Part shown: positions 48,481 through 61,200 of the stretch, piece by piece
How positions within the stretch are numbered: the first letter of the stretch is position 1
Layout of the letters: every line of letters starts with the position of its first letter
Source: Macropodus opercularis
Taxonomy: Eukaryota; Chordata; Actinopteri; Anabantiformes; Osphronemidae
Length of the DNA stretch: 64,000 nucleotides
NCBI GenBank assembly: GCA_030770545.1
Contig: CM061100.1
Location: 8,150,501 to 8,214,500, forward strand
Direction: 5' to 3'
Program-made: the position numbers and the translations under genes
Notes under the pieces: generated by a model
The model's database searches: none
What the model was told of the DNA's origin: nothing
Seen by the model: only the letters and a program-made list of their open reading frames with translations

Positions 48481-49092
48481 CCCGTTCGATTCGTCGACGA
48501 ATGTGTTGTTCTGGCAACACGTAGGTCGCAGGTAGCTACACTTGCTAGCTAACCAACTAGCCTGGCGGCTAAGTAGCAACTTTCAGCTGGCTAGCGACCA
48601 GGATTCTTCCAGCACTGGCAACGATCAGCCGATTTGCTGTAAATTTGATAATGAATCTTTGTCACAGTTTTATTTAAAGCGCCGTTTGAGCTTTTCTGTG
48701 TCCATCTCGTGTTCTTCTATTCAGGACACCGCTACGTGTTATTGTTTGCCGAGGCTCAGCTGGAGCTCGCCACCTGGGTTGTTGACATGCATGTGCATGG
48801 ATAGCGGGGGGCTGAGGACCTCTGTGGGAAGCCCATGTGCTCCTAACAAGACCGGACCAGCTATAAAATAATCACTGGACAAATATGGACATGGATCTGG
48901 GAGGTAGCTAACGTATGTCGACGTTAGCCAGAAAGCTGTAGCCGACTCCGTTTCAAAATGAGGAATACTGGGGCTTAAAGGGACGACAGCTGTGCCAAAC
49001 GTCCTGTATTAAGACTTCACCTGGGCCAAGTGTGTATGACAAGAAGCGGAACTAAACGTTGCTGGTAACTCTTCCACCTTCGGGACACTGGG
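48481..49092 (+). other. edem3: edem3 5' leader with multiple short upstream ORFs
   Basis: GCTAGC/GTTAGC-rich DNA precedes the edem3 start. If it is transcribed as one exon, at least seven ATG-initiated frames of 3 to 26 codons open and close before 49093. They start near 48787, 48791, 48835, 48885, 48914, 48958 and 49036. A possible leader intron (donor CAG|GTAGCT at 48531, acceptor TTCAG at 48724) would not remove these. The transcription start is unknown. Confidence 0.5.
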
Positions 49093-52000
49093 ATGATGCT
49101 TAAGACCCTATTTATCACCAGTCTTCTTGGCTGGGTGCAATGTCAGGAGAGCCACAGCATGACCCAAGAGGAGAAGTCTGTCATCAGGTGAAGCACGTCT
49201 GGACAGACGCATCATCACTGTTTGTGTTTGTGAGTTGGTAATTGTGAAGGTGTTTGTGAACACCCCTGTGACGGTATGTGACACTAGTATGTGGCCTAAA
49301 AAATATTCTTCTCTTGCAGGGACCAGATTGTTGAAATGTTTGATCACGCATATGGCAGTTACATGGTAAGCTTTTATTTTGGTGTAGGCCATCAGCACTT
49401 ATATATTTGCCTGTTGCAGTAATAAAGGAATGTACAAAAAATATGAAGAGGGCCGGCGCCTGTAACACCCCATTAAAGAAATCATTGGTTGGACAAAGTG
49501 CTGTGCAGAAAGCAAACATGCAGGATTGTGTCGCATCTGCTCTGTCAGCCTGGTACAGCAACACATTCTAGTATTCATGGTGGTCCTGACAGTAATTATT
49601 GATATTCTCAGTGACTGGGGGTGTTTTTTTTTTACGTGAAGGAATCAATGAGTGTACACCCACAGATAATCATGTCATAGTTAATTATATTCCATCAGTT
49701 TTTCAAGACTGGATGAGAGATTAGGGTTAGGGGTAATTCTGTATAGTTGTATTGTTATTTTCGACAATTTTATGTGGTTATGCTTGAATTAGATACATAA
49801 GCCCCCGAGAATGATGGAACGATAGTATATGAAACAGACTGTTACTGGTTGTTGGATTCACAGTGTGAGATTATTAATATGTAATACTGAAGAAGCAATC
49901 CTTGATAACAATATTTGTAGGCAAATGCTATTATGTATGTTCCTTTAAGTCAGTTCTGAACCCCACTATCCTGAGCTCTAACTATTTAATTGAAGCCCAT
50001 AGTTTAAAGGTTAAAGTTTAAAGTTAAATTATAATACATTTTCAGTTTCAACTCCGAAACAGATGTTGGTAAAAAAAAAATCTGGGGGTGGGAAACAATT
50101 GTTCCACTTCTGATGCAGCAGTTGTGTAATGTATAATAAAGTTCCAACATAACCACTGTTGTTCCTGTTGCAGAAATATGCCTACCCAGCAGATGAGCTC
50201 ATGCCTTTAAGTTGCAGAGGGAGAGTCCGTGGCCAGGAGCCCAACAGAGGCGACATAGATGACTCCTTGGGGAAGTAAGCTCATTAGCCGCTGATGCTGT
50301 ATGTGAATACTAGCTTTATTAATAGGTTAAAATAGGTAACCGGTAAATTCAATAAATCAGGACTGTACTGTGCATTACATGAATTTGTGCACTATGGATG
50401 TTGCATAATGTAATTTTCCTGCAAATGCAGTGGATCTGACATTTAACTGTGTGGATTACAAATCAAACTAGATCAATGGCAAAGTGGGGCACAAGCTTCA
50501 CTGTGCTGTGCCAGAGGCCCTCATCATAATATTTCTCCCTTCTCTGTAGGTTTTCTCTCACACTAATTGACACCCTTGATACTCTGGTGGTAAGTGCTCA
50601 TTAGTTTCCTTCTGCCTTTCCTTTGAACCATGAGGCTTTAGTTTGCGTAAACGTGTCCTGCATATTTGTTTGTTTGGGACTAGGTGTTAAACAAGCTTGA
50701 TGAGTTTGAGGACGCGGTCAGGAAGGCTGTGAGGGATGTACGGCTGGACAACGATGTAGTGGTGTCTGTCTTTGAGACCAACATCAGAGTTTTAGGGTAT
50801 GAAACATGTCAGTCATTTCATTTCTTTCATACTGTATATAAACACATTCTTGTTTTAAACACCTGACTGAAGTCGAATGCTGTGAATTTGTCTTGATTTT
50901 AACCACATTTTTCCAGATGTGCAAATCGATTGGTAATCAGCGTCAAACTCAGAACTCAAGTGAGATAAAGCAGTAAATCATTACTCACTTAAATGACTGT
51001 GATTTAATTTCTACACCAGAGTCTTCTGCTCCCTAAAATAAAGTTTTCTGTTTAACTTTTCTTCATATTTCTTCATATATTTTCTTTAATTATCCTCAGA
51101 GGACTTTTAGGGGCTCATGTGATGGCTGATTTGCTCCGTCAACGTGGGGACAGAATGCAGTGGTATAAGGATGAGCTTCTACACATGGCCAAAGACTTGG
51201 GCCATCGATTACTGCCTGCCTTTAATACCACAAGTGGCCTTCCCTACCCTAAGGTATTGTTTGTTTGACTGTTAAATGACACTGCACTTTAGTAGAAATC
51301 TCTAATGTGCTTAATAACTAAACTGTGAATGACACTGATACATAATTTGACTAATTTTACTGAAGAAGAGCTAAGCTAAGATGAATGAATGAATTGAGAA
51401 CATTCTTTCAGATTCTACTAAAGAATTACAATCACATTTTGCTAAATGAACTGTTTTTGGATTGCCAGGTGAATCTGCGGTATGGAGTACTGAATCCACT
51501 TTCACGTACAGGAACTGAATCAGACACCTGCACAGCCTGCGCAGGAACAATGATCTTGGAGTTTGCTGCCCTCAGTAGACTGTCAGGAGATTCTGTATTT
51601 GAGGTATTAGCATCAGCACCATTTTTTGAGTATAGAGTTAAAGTGAGATTATTCCATTGTTATCAATTATACTTGACTGTATCTGGCAGCTGTTGTTGAC
51701 AGATAGTTTTTTTTACCAGCAACATTTTAAGAGCATAACGTTTTTTGTTTAACAGGGACATGCAAGGAAGGCTTTGGATGTCCTCTGGGAGCGGAGACAG
51801 AGAGGAAGTGACCTGGTGGGGACCGTCATCAATATCCATAATGGAGAATGGATTCGCAGGGGTGAGGCAACCTACCTTATAGTAAGCACACAGGGGATAT
51901 AGCTTTATATATTTATGTTCATTATTTAATTGGCTTCTTCCTTCTGTGTTTGCAGACAGTGGTGTTGGTGCTGGTATCGACTCATACTACGAATATCTGA

Positions 52001-55000
52001 TGAAGGGTTACATTCTTTTAGGGGATGATGTTTTTCTGGAGAGGTTCAATATTGTAAGTCCTCCATTACTTTATTGTGTATCAGTTGGGCACCTACTGCT
52101 ACAGCAACACTATACTACAATTGGTTTTGTTTGTGTAGTTATTTTTAAGACAGTTTCTGGTTTGCTTATCTGTTCTTTATGATTTTCTTCTATAACAGCA
52201 CTACAGTGCCATTATGAAGTACATTAGTCAGCCACCACTGCTGCTCAATGTGCACATGCACAATCCTACAGTGAGCGTGCGGAGCTGGATGGACTCTCTT
52301 CTGGCATTTTTTCCTGGATTACAGGTTAGGGATCCTGTCTACTGCCATAAAAACATGGCAGAAAATATGTGCTGACAAGAGCTAGTGGTTTTCATTTAAT
52401 TATAAAAACGGTTGCATGTGGGTTTCTAACACAGGTTTTAAGGGGAGACCTGAAACCAGCTATTGAGACTCATGAGATGCTTTACCAAGTCACCAGACAG
52501 CACAAGTTTCTTCCAGAGGTGCACAGTCTTGTGTTGTTTTTTAAAAAAAAGAAAATATTATAAAACACTCACTTTATTATACTTGACAAAACCAGCATTA
52601 CTTTTTCATTGTTTTCTTACAGGCATTCACTACAGAGTTCAGAGTTCACTGGGGCCAACATTTACTGAGACCAGAGTTTGCAGAAAGCACCTACTACCTC
52701 CACAAGGTGAAAGAATCGCTATATTTATTATAACTATTGTTTAGACATTTAAAATAAATGTAAAGCCTTCTAAATTTGTTTCATAAGAAATACAATTCTG
52801 TTTGTTCTGTGCAGGCCACTGGTGACCCATACTACCTCAGAGTGGGACAGTCTATTGTGGAAAAACTCAATGCCTATGCCAGAGTGCCTTGTGGGTTTGC
52901 TGCTGTCCAAGATGTCCGTACTGGGACACATGAAGACAGGTAGTGTGTAGCAGAAACATCAGTAGCCTCAATACTGTGCTGTACTGAACATACCAACAGA
53001 TTGAGAGTTCACTTCTCCATGCCACATTTTTTGATCGATGTGTAATAACATTTTTGTTGTCACTCTGTTTTCTTTTTCTATATGCGTTTATGTGTGTGTA
53101 GGATGGACTCCTTCTTTCTGGCAGAGATGTTTAAATACCTGTACCTGCTGTTTTCGGAGAAGAGCCAGGTGCCCATTGACATTGATGACTACATCTTCAC
53201 CACAGAGGCTCACCTTCTTCCTGTCTCTCTTTCTACCACCCAGCCGTCCTGTCAGGGCAACAACACGGTGAGTAATTTTGAAGTTTTGATACAAAATGGA
53301 AGTGCGCAGTTGAAATGCTTAAAATGCTAAACTGATGTCTTAAATGTGACAGTGTGACTACTGTTAACTATATTTTAATTTGGATCATGTGCTTCAGGAG
53401 TCTTTTCCTGTTTCTCCACAAGAAGATCTGTTCACCCACTCATGCCCCAGCACAGAGACACTGTTCCCCAACAACCCTTCGTTTGCCAAAACCATCCGGG
53501 ACAGCTACAAGTACCTCACAGGGGTGGGGCGAGCCCTCCACCCCCTACCAGTCAGGTGCATAAAGTCAGAACATTTTCTTTTTAGAGACAAATGTCTGGC
53601 GAACTACAGCAGTTACACTGACTGGATGTGTTTGTGTCTTAAAGGGAGATTGAACTACCACTACACGATAATGGCATGGAGCCAATGGAGTTTTTGAAAA
53701 GCATGGGCATTTCTCTCACACCTCTGAATGAGATCCTAACAGGAGACACTGGAAGTCAGAAGGTATTCAACTTACTTAATATAAATGATTTACGACAGGC
53801 CCAACATTTTCCAAATTTTCTCTGTACCTGCGAACATGCCAAGAAAATTGAGTCACCAAAGTGGTTCTGTAGCTATAATAATAATAATGGCAGTTTGTAT
53901 AGTAATAAGTCATATTATATATAATTTTTGTTTTAGATTATGCAACCCTGGATTAGGTAATATATACTCTTCATTTATTAAAATAGAGAATTATAATCAT
54001 CACTTTCAGATGTTTTTAAATAAACACGACAGGAGAGACAATGAGGCCGATGGATAAAATCAAACAGAGAATTGAAATGACAGATGAATTGTGTTTTTGA
54101 TCTTATTGTATTATTATAAATGTTAATCTGTTAGGAACATAAAGGAGTGTTTCGGGTGAAGCTTGTGGCAGAAGTAAGCCAAACACCAGAGGAGGAGGAG
54201 GTAATGCCTCATGTTGTGCAGCTCATATCCCCCCCATTTCTGGGTAGGACTGTTCTCACAGCAGGACCTGCCAAGTTTGGAATGGATCTCTCCAAACAGG
54301 AGCATGGGGTTAGTTCCCAGCTTTAGAATATTATAAATTAAAATCAAAAAAGTTTGATTTAAAATAACACTCACTTTTTTGCTTCAGGTGAAAGGAAGCA
54401 TTGCCAAAGCCTCCCCATACACTGCCTGTGGCCCAATCGATAATGCCGTGGAGATCAAAGGCCGTATTGCCCTGGCGCTACGTGGTGACTGCATGTTTGC
54501 TGTAAAGGCTCGTCGGCTGCAGGAGGCCGGAGCCATAGGAGTCGTCTTTATAGGTAAGGAACAGAAATAAAAGTTGTTGTTTTTTTCAATTTTTTCCCAA
54601 CAATACTACGCAGTGTCTAGTGTGATAAGTTTCCCAATACGACCAAGACTGGGTCTAACTCATTCTAACTACTCCTTTATTCTCTATACTCCTTATACTC
54701 TTTCTCAGACCACCGTGAAGGAAGTAACAGCAAGGAAACTCCTCTGTTCCAAATGGTTGGAGATGGCGACTCCACGGAGGACATCGCCCTACCGTTGGTT
54801 TTTCTGTTCAGCCGCGAAGGTGCTGTACTCACCGCTGCCCTGGAGGAACATCACAATGTGGATGTGCTGCTGCTGCCCAAGGAGAAGCAGCTGGGACATG
54901 GTGAATACCAGGGAAAGGAGTGAAGGCTGTTTCTGATAGTATTGTAGTATTTAAACTATAATTTTCCTATAAGGTTAGACAAGTATATTTCAAGTTCAGG

Positions 55001-55363
55001 AGTACAAAGTGCATACATTTAATCCGTGTATATTTATAATTGAATTCTTTTATGTCCTTTGTGGGCTTTTTACATGCTTCTGATTTTGTATTTTATTTGT
55101 CCTTTAATTGTCCAGATAAAACCGAAAAAACAGTTGGGATGAACATTAAATTGCGCCTGGCAGAAGGGGTCAGGCTAGAGGAAGGAGCAGCTGAAGTGCC
55201 CACTCTGGAGTTTGTCCTGGAAAATGAAGAAATGTTTCCTAAGGAAGAGATCAGAGGAGAAGAGAAATCACAGTTCTGCACGAAGGCAAACGAGATCGAC
55301 AGAACTGAATCGTGTTCGTCTCAAACCTCAAACTCTAACAGTAGAGGAGACACAAGTCCTTGA
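49093..55363 (+). CDS. edem3: ER degradation-enhancing alpha-mannosidase-like protein 3
   Basis: An ER-lumenal GH47 protein that trims mannose from misfolded glycoproteins for ERAD. Exons are 49093-49187, 49320-49365, 50174-50274, 50550-50589, 50684-50796, 51100-51253, 51469-51603, 51756-51861, 51956-52053, 52199-52324, 52435-52518, 52623-52706, 52815-52939, 53102-53267, 53398-53555, 53645-53762, 54135-54308, 54388-54553, 54709-54900 and 55116-55363. All phases agree and give 842 residues. A signal peptide (about 1-20) precedes the GH47 domain (about 25-480). GH47 carries DTLDTLVVLN, FETNIRVLGGLL (Glu about 125), CTACAG (Cys about 204 and 207), AGIDSYYEYL and RPEFAEST. A protease-associated domain follows (about 600-750: GRTVLTAGPAKFG, ALRGDCMFAVKAR, AGAIGVVFI), which identifies EDEM3 rather than EDEM1 or EDEM2. 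The C-terminus is SNSRGDTSP, without KDEL, and the acidic tail is shorter than in human (932 aa). Confidence 0.95.
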
Positions 55364-55619
55364 CCACTGTAAATCCTACAGCAGCCAAGCCTCCTAGCAC
55401 TGATCTCTCATCATTTTTGAATGGCATGTGCCTCAGAGCCCCTCACTGCCCTACAAAGAGCCGTAACTAACCCAGCCTGCATGTGTACATCTGGGATAGG
55501 AGAGTCAAGCATTGTGATGCCCATAGTCATGACCTTTCAAACATAGGATTCTATATTAATAGGACAAACATTCAACGTGTAGATCTTAATGTAAGAAATA
55601 TAGAATGTGTGATCTTTCA

Positions 55620-55625
55620 AATAAA
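55620..55625 (+). terminator. edem3: edem3 polyadenylation signal
   Basis: AATAAA about 257 bases after the stop codon, within AT-rich sequence. It is the first perfect hexamer downstream. Confidence 0.6.
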
Positions 55626-57700
55626 TGCTAAATGCTAAAAACTGTAGGATGAGATGGCTGGGCTGGTGCTACCCAAACCTAGCTGCTACTGTAGTTGTAG
55701 GTGATAATGCTATAGATCATTAACTCGGAAGACAAATTACCTCACTTTAGAGGGGGCATGGATAAGACGACTAATTTACTCAGCTACGTTTTTATGCAAC
55801 ACAGTGTGCTTTCTGAGCACCTTTCTGAGTCAGTAAGTACTGTTAAATTTAGTAATGGTCAATGGAACTCCTGGCCAGTAGGTGGTGTTAGTTTACATGA
55901 TTTTTCAGCAATGTTGTGATTGTGATAACTGATGAAGAGGATGTGGACCATTTTTGGAGTGTTTGTTTTATTTTGAACTATCACACTATTTCAGGGAATT
56001 TCAAAAGCGAATGCATTTTGACCCGTTTAATGAAACGCGCGTGTGCTCTGCATTTTCTTGTTGCTATAATAAGCGCATACATTTTCAACGTATGTGATAT
56101 CTGCAGCCCAAGCTTAATTGCTGTCACATTAAACCCTTTAGTCTTATGGAAGACATGCAAGCGTCAAACATCTGCAGGACTGGCCACATGAATCAGCTGG
56201 GATTGTTTAGGTTATATGGAATTATAAATCACTCAAATTGACCAAAGGTGGTGTTCTTGCAGCGTTAGTCCACATGTACAGCAACACTGGTTATTTAGAT
56301 GCAGCATCACAGGGGGGTCTGTTGTACCAGACTCCTATGCACTTTGAAACACGGGTATGATCATCTGTGGCAGATTAGTACACGTTCGAATTTATTTTGT
56401 GTTGGTGTTGCAATAAGCAGTCTTGTCATATTCTTCGTTGTACATATACAGAACACAGGGACAAACTACAGGGTTGCTTTTATAAGTGTGAACATTTTGC
56501 TGTAGGGTTAATTTTAAAACTTTTAAAATCAAATATTGCATTAATATTATTATTATTATTTTTAGCCATCCTGTATACCTCAGGAATGTGTATGTTACTG
56601 TTGACATATAAGGACCACAGACTACAATTACAGAGATTTTGTTTCTTGTGCACATTTAATTTTGTGTTCAGCTCTTTTCTATTTAATTACTTTTTTTTTT
56701 TAATTTTTTTATCAATAGCTGAAACTCCTAATGTGCCAAAAGAGACGCATGCGTGAGATGCTCCCATTTTGGTTTTACATGGTCTCTCTGTTCAGTTCTT
56801 GACTGTGGGCCGAGGCAGTGTCATCAATAAATTCACACACGTTCAAACTTACTTTTCATTTTTGGAAATAAAGATTCGATTGCTTTAGGCTTCTAGGCAG
56901 TTTTAGTGCAACTCTCCGCAAGCATCCACATACAAATGTCAAAAATCATTTTCTCCTGAATCAATTTATATCACTTGTCTAAAAACCAAAACAGCTTCAT
57001 GCTGGCGGGTTTAAATGTTTTGACATTATAGTATTCATACCAAAATGCCTTTTTATCTCCTAATTTTATAATTTAATTATGGATTACTTGTGATGTGGCC
57101 ACCAATGCCTTATGTCACCCATCATAAAGAATTCGCTGTCATAATAACATGTTTCTGCCATGACTGAGAATTGTTCATTGAGCCACTCTTAATATTTGGT
57201 TGTAAAGATCTTTTACATATATTCATCACATAAATCATTACAATTACTAATCTGGCAACTTTCATAAATAAAGGCTGCCCATGTATAAAGGTGTAAAGAT
57301 AATCTGCACTGCATATGAACTCATTTTCATTGGAGAAGTTTTTTTTCTAATGGTGCTGAAGTTGACATATTTAATAGGACAAGAGTGCGAGAGATGAAAC
57401 GGACCTTGAAACCGTTTGTGCGAGATGAGAACAGATGACGAGAACAATGACATGGATGACGAGGTGAATGATGCCGAAAGCAACGTTGCAAATGATTTAC
57501 AATAAGTAGTGTTATTTATGGAAAAACATGTAAACCACCAAGTCGAATGAATGTAACCAAATCCGTCATATGATCTGATGCTACGAACCCGGTTTTCCAC
57601 GTCATCACGTTCCTTCTGCGCTTGTACCGTTTCTAATCCGGTTAGTAAACAGTAGCATTCAGGCGCTGTGGGAAAAGTGCAATTACACACAGTGCTCGGA
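55626..57700. other. intergenic region between edem3 and npdc1
   Basis: About 2 kb of AT-rich sequence. A minus-strand open frame at 57262-57690 (142 codons) shows no recognisable domain. A CTCF-like site, CCAGTAGGTGGTG, lies at 55875-55887. No gene is supported here. Confidence 0.5.
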
Positions 57701-57713
57701 GGCTTTTCATTTC

Positions 57714-57789
57714 ATTTCTATTTTTAGTAGAAATAGGCTACCAAAAGTGAATGATTAGATGATTTCTATTTTTAGTAGAAATAGGCTAC
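57714..57789. repeat. 28-bp perfect direct repeat, each copy a hairpin with a MEF2-type site
   Basis: Identical 28-base units lie at 57714-57741 and 57762-57789, a period of 48 bases. Each holds the inverted repeat ATTTCTA...TAGAAAT around a CTATTTTTAG core. That core fits the MEF2 consensus YTAWWWWTAR. They lie 515-467 bases upstream of the npdc1 start codon. Confidence 0.9.
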
Positions 57790-57989
57790 GTTCGAATGTA
57801 TCTTAATGTGAAGAGGAGGAGTCGAAGCCTCATGTGGACGATTCTGAACAAAACAGCTAGAACTTATAAAGATATTTGCCTCTGATACTTATTCTACGAG
57901 CTTTACCCTTTAAACAACCAATTTAACGCGTTTCTGGTTTACTGGTTCATTTTCTCCCCCAGGAACAAAACCCAATCACGTGTGCGAGA

Positions 57990-58255
57990 CGTGGCTTGAC
58001 TTGTCTTGGGGGCAGTTTACGAGGTGCCCGTGAAGGCGTCGCTCCTTCAGCTGTGAAGCTCCGCTATCTTTAGCTCCACCGCGGATTACAGTGCGCAGTG
58101 TGCGCCGCGGTGCTACCTGCTCGGCTCGTCGCTGCGTACGTGCGTCTCTCCGAAGCTCTCTCCCGTTATAGACCGAAGGGAACCACGGGCGATGGGGGAA
58201 TGACAAGCGCGTCCGCCTCCACCTGCGGTTCTCCATCCTCGAGAAGACCCCAAGG
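57990..58255 (+). promoter_or_regulatory. npdc1: npdc1 GC-rich 5' leader and promoter
   Basis: The DNA switches abruptly from AT-rich to CpG-rich around 58010 and stays so through exon 1. This suggests a CpG-island promoter without an obvious TATA box. Confidence 0.5.
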
Positions 58256-61200
58256 ATGCTGCTGCTGCTGATGCTGCTGCTGTGTAGCCCGCGGAACGGA
58301 CGCGAGCGCCGGGCCTCGCTGCCGCCGCTGCTGCTCGCCGCGGTTGTGCTGCACGTCGTCCCCGCCGGTGCTAACCTGCCAGGTAAACACACGCACTGTC
58401 GCCATCATCTGTAACATCGCCTGACGGACAGAACGCGGGGACTTTGTTTGTCAACACTGCAGTAGTTACAAGTGAAACGCGAGTGTTTTTATTTACTTTT
58501 GCTGTTGTTTGGTTGCTGTTAAAATAAGATCTTGATCTTTACGAATCATAAGGTCACGGAGCAGTTTTTGACAGGTTAACAACACCCACATCGAAACGTG
58601 TTTTTTTTAAAATGCTCACACATTTTATTATTAATTACACCAGTACCATGAAGTGCGCTGAATAGTGACACATCTGGAAAATTGTTGATTTATTGTTCTA
58701 GTATTGTTTTGACCATTATTAGATAGTTAGTTACTCTATAAGATATTTTTAACATTTCTTAGATTCTCTATGTCTGCAGACTTTTATTGAGACCGTTGGA
58801 ATTGTTATTGGTGACGTGTTTGTGTGCAGTCTTAAGCCTGTGTGTGTCTGTGTGTGTGAGAGTGAGAGAGATGGGGCTCCACACAGTAATGCTTGCTGCT
58901 GATGTGTGCAGGGGAGATAATCTCCTTCTCAGCATTTAACGCTGAAATGCTGTGGGAGAACCACCAGCTGGACTCTCACATGTAATCTCTAGACTTTAGC
59001 TGAGGGACAGACACACACTTACACTGACCACTGTACAGCCACGGTCTGCTCACAGATTGCTGTGAATTCATACGTCTCAATATATTTTATTCCACCACAT
59101 TGCAAACCCATTCAAAGCCTAATTGCATACAATTTAAACTGTGTGAATTCATTTTGCTTATGCGCAACAAAAAGGATGTGACACATTGGAACAGTCTGGT
59201 GATTTCCCACTGCCCTTTCTGCTGAAAAACCACAACTGTATTAAGACAAGTTTTTTTTGACATGGACAGTGAGAGAAGAAAGAGTCAGAGAATATTCATT
59301 TGGACACAGACAAAGCTGTCAAGACACTGAAGCCTCTAGCGTGTTTCTTGCTTGATATGTTCAAAAATAACAGCTGCTTGCCGTCATCGGCGTCAAAGGA
59401 TTTTACTTTTAACTTGTTTCGAACAATGTGTGTCAGTATGTGAGGTGTTGACTGTCAACGCTGAGCTGAAATGCTTAAGCTTAAGGCAAAAGTGAACGAT
59501 TAGAGCACATTGAACAATGTAACTGCAGTGCGATGTACAGTGCTGTCTATTGTACTCGCTTTCTCTATATCCGAGCCATCCACACAACTACACAAAGCAC
59601 ATCTAGCACTGCGGTGAGTAAGGATTTTAGGGTGATGGAGTGCGACAACAGCATGAAATGCATATTAATCAGTTTGTTAATTCAGCAAACATCAACACAT
59701 CATCACATGGAAATAAGCCAGAGCATCTAATTGTTTAGGTGGAATTAATCCCAAACCTCCATAAACGCTGCTGACTAACTGAGCTTTGTCATGTCAGCAG
59801 ACCAAGATTGAGAATTATATTAATTACGGGATTTGTTGTACAATTAAGGCTCAGTGGGGCTCACTGCCTTAACGGCGTCATTTTGGCCGGCGCGTCTAAT
59901 TTTGGCATTTTGCTGTAGACACATCATCTTCTCAATATTGTAATTCAGCCTGATCATTGTTGTGCTGCCATGCTTAAATGCCGTTTGTCACTCACAGAAC
60001 CCACGTAGTATTTATGTGATAATTACTCAGAAAGCCGCTGCCTCTGGTCTTTTTTCCAAGAGGATTATGTCTTGGGTGTCACACTGTCTCTCCCACTGAG
60101 TTCCTATAGTGTAAGGAAATGGGTAGAATTATTTCCCTAGGTTAACGGTGAGAATTGGCCAAAATACTGCTCTCCCAGGTTTTCCTCACTCCTAATAAAC
60201 ACTGTGTTCACACTGACAGGGTCGATGAATGGGTTCGTGCGTTCTGATTCATATCCTATGACTAGAGCTTGTTGTGCTCACGTCCAGACAAAAGGTTTGG
60301 ATGGAAAACTGATATGTCTCTGTAGAGTGAAGCCAGCTGAGCTTCACTGTTATGAGCATACATGTCCTTTAAGAAGCATCAGCAGGCGTGAACTCCCTGG
60401 AAGGAGGAACAAGGACGACACCGGGAGAAATTCTTTGCTGGAGATAGTGGTCTCAGCAAACAGAGAGAACAGGTGCTTCTTCTGAAATGATTGATCGCAG
60501 CCAAAGGCCAACAAACCTAATGAGCATGTAAATGAAGACCAAACCAAAGAGCTTCTGTTTGCCACCTACGCGCTCGCATTGCACACATGTGCTGTTCTCT
60601 GTGGTGAAGCTGCTCTGCTTCAGTCTAATGATACTGACACAGCGATTAGACCCTGTGTAATGGGTTAGACTCATCATTGTCTGACATGACAACCACCTCA
60701 CGAGAGAAGCAAAAAATCTGCTCCATGTAATTTTTAGGGAACATTTGAGACACGGGGAGACGTGTGACATTCTTCTAATTAGTTTCCGCTACGTCTTTAT
60801 CTTCCTCTTCTTACGCAACCAGGATATTTCCTGCCTCAGCATTAATATGTGTCTGTGTGTCTGTGTGTGCACATGTGTTAATGTTCCTTTTGAACTGATG
60901 CGTAGTCATGCCCCATTTTCCACCAAGTCTGCCGCAAAAGTTACTTGTGCAAGACAGATACTCAGACTATTGTGGTAAACCAAACATCCAGCATTTAGTC
61001 ATTTATTCAGACTCATGACCTTCTGGCAGCATTTCTGAGAATTACATTTCCAGGTTGATGTAGTAACTGCTTCTGTTGTGTGGGTTGAAGACATGACTGA
61101 GCAATTTCTTTTGTTTTATTCATTCTAAAACTGCTTACTTCTATTGTTGCTGATCTCTGGTTGTACTGTTACTGTCAATTTGTCTTACAACACGAAAAAT

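Noticed and set aside
57262..57690. 142-codon minus-strand frame upstream of npdc1
   Set aside because: No domain, no clear start context and ordinary AT-rich composition. Frames of this size are expected by chance in a window this large.
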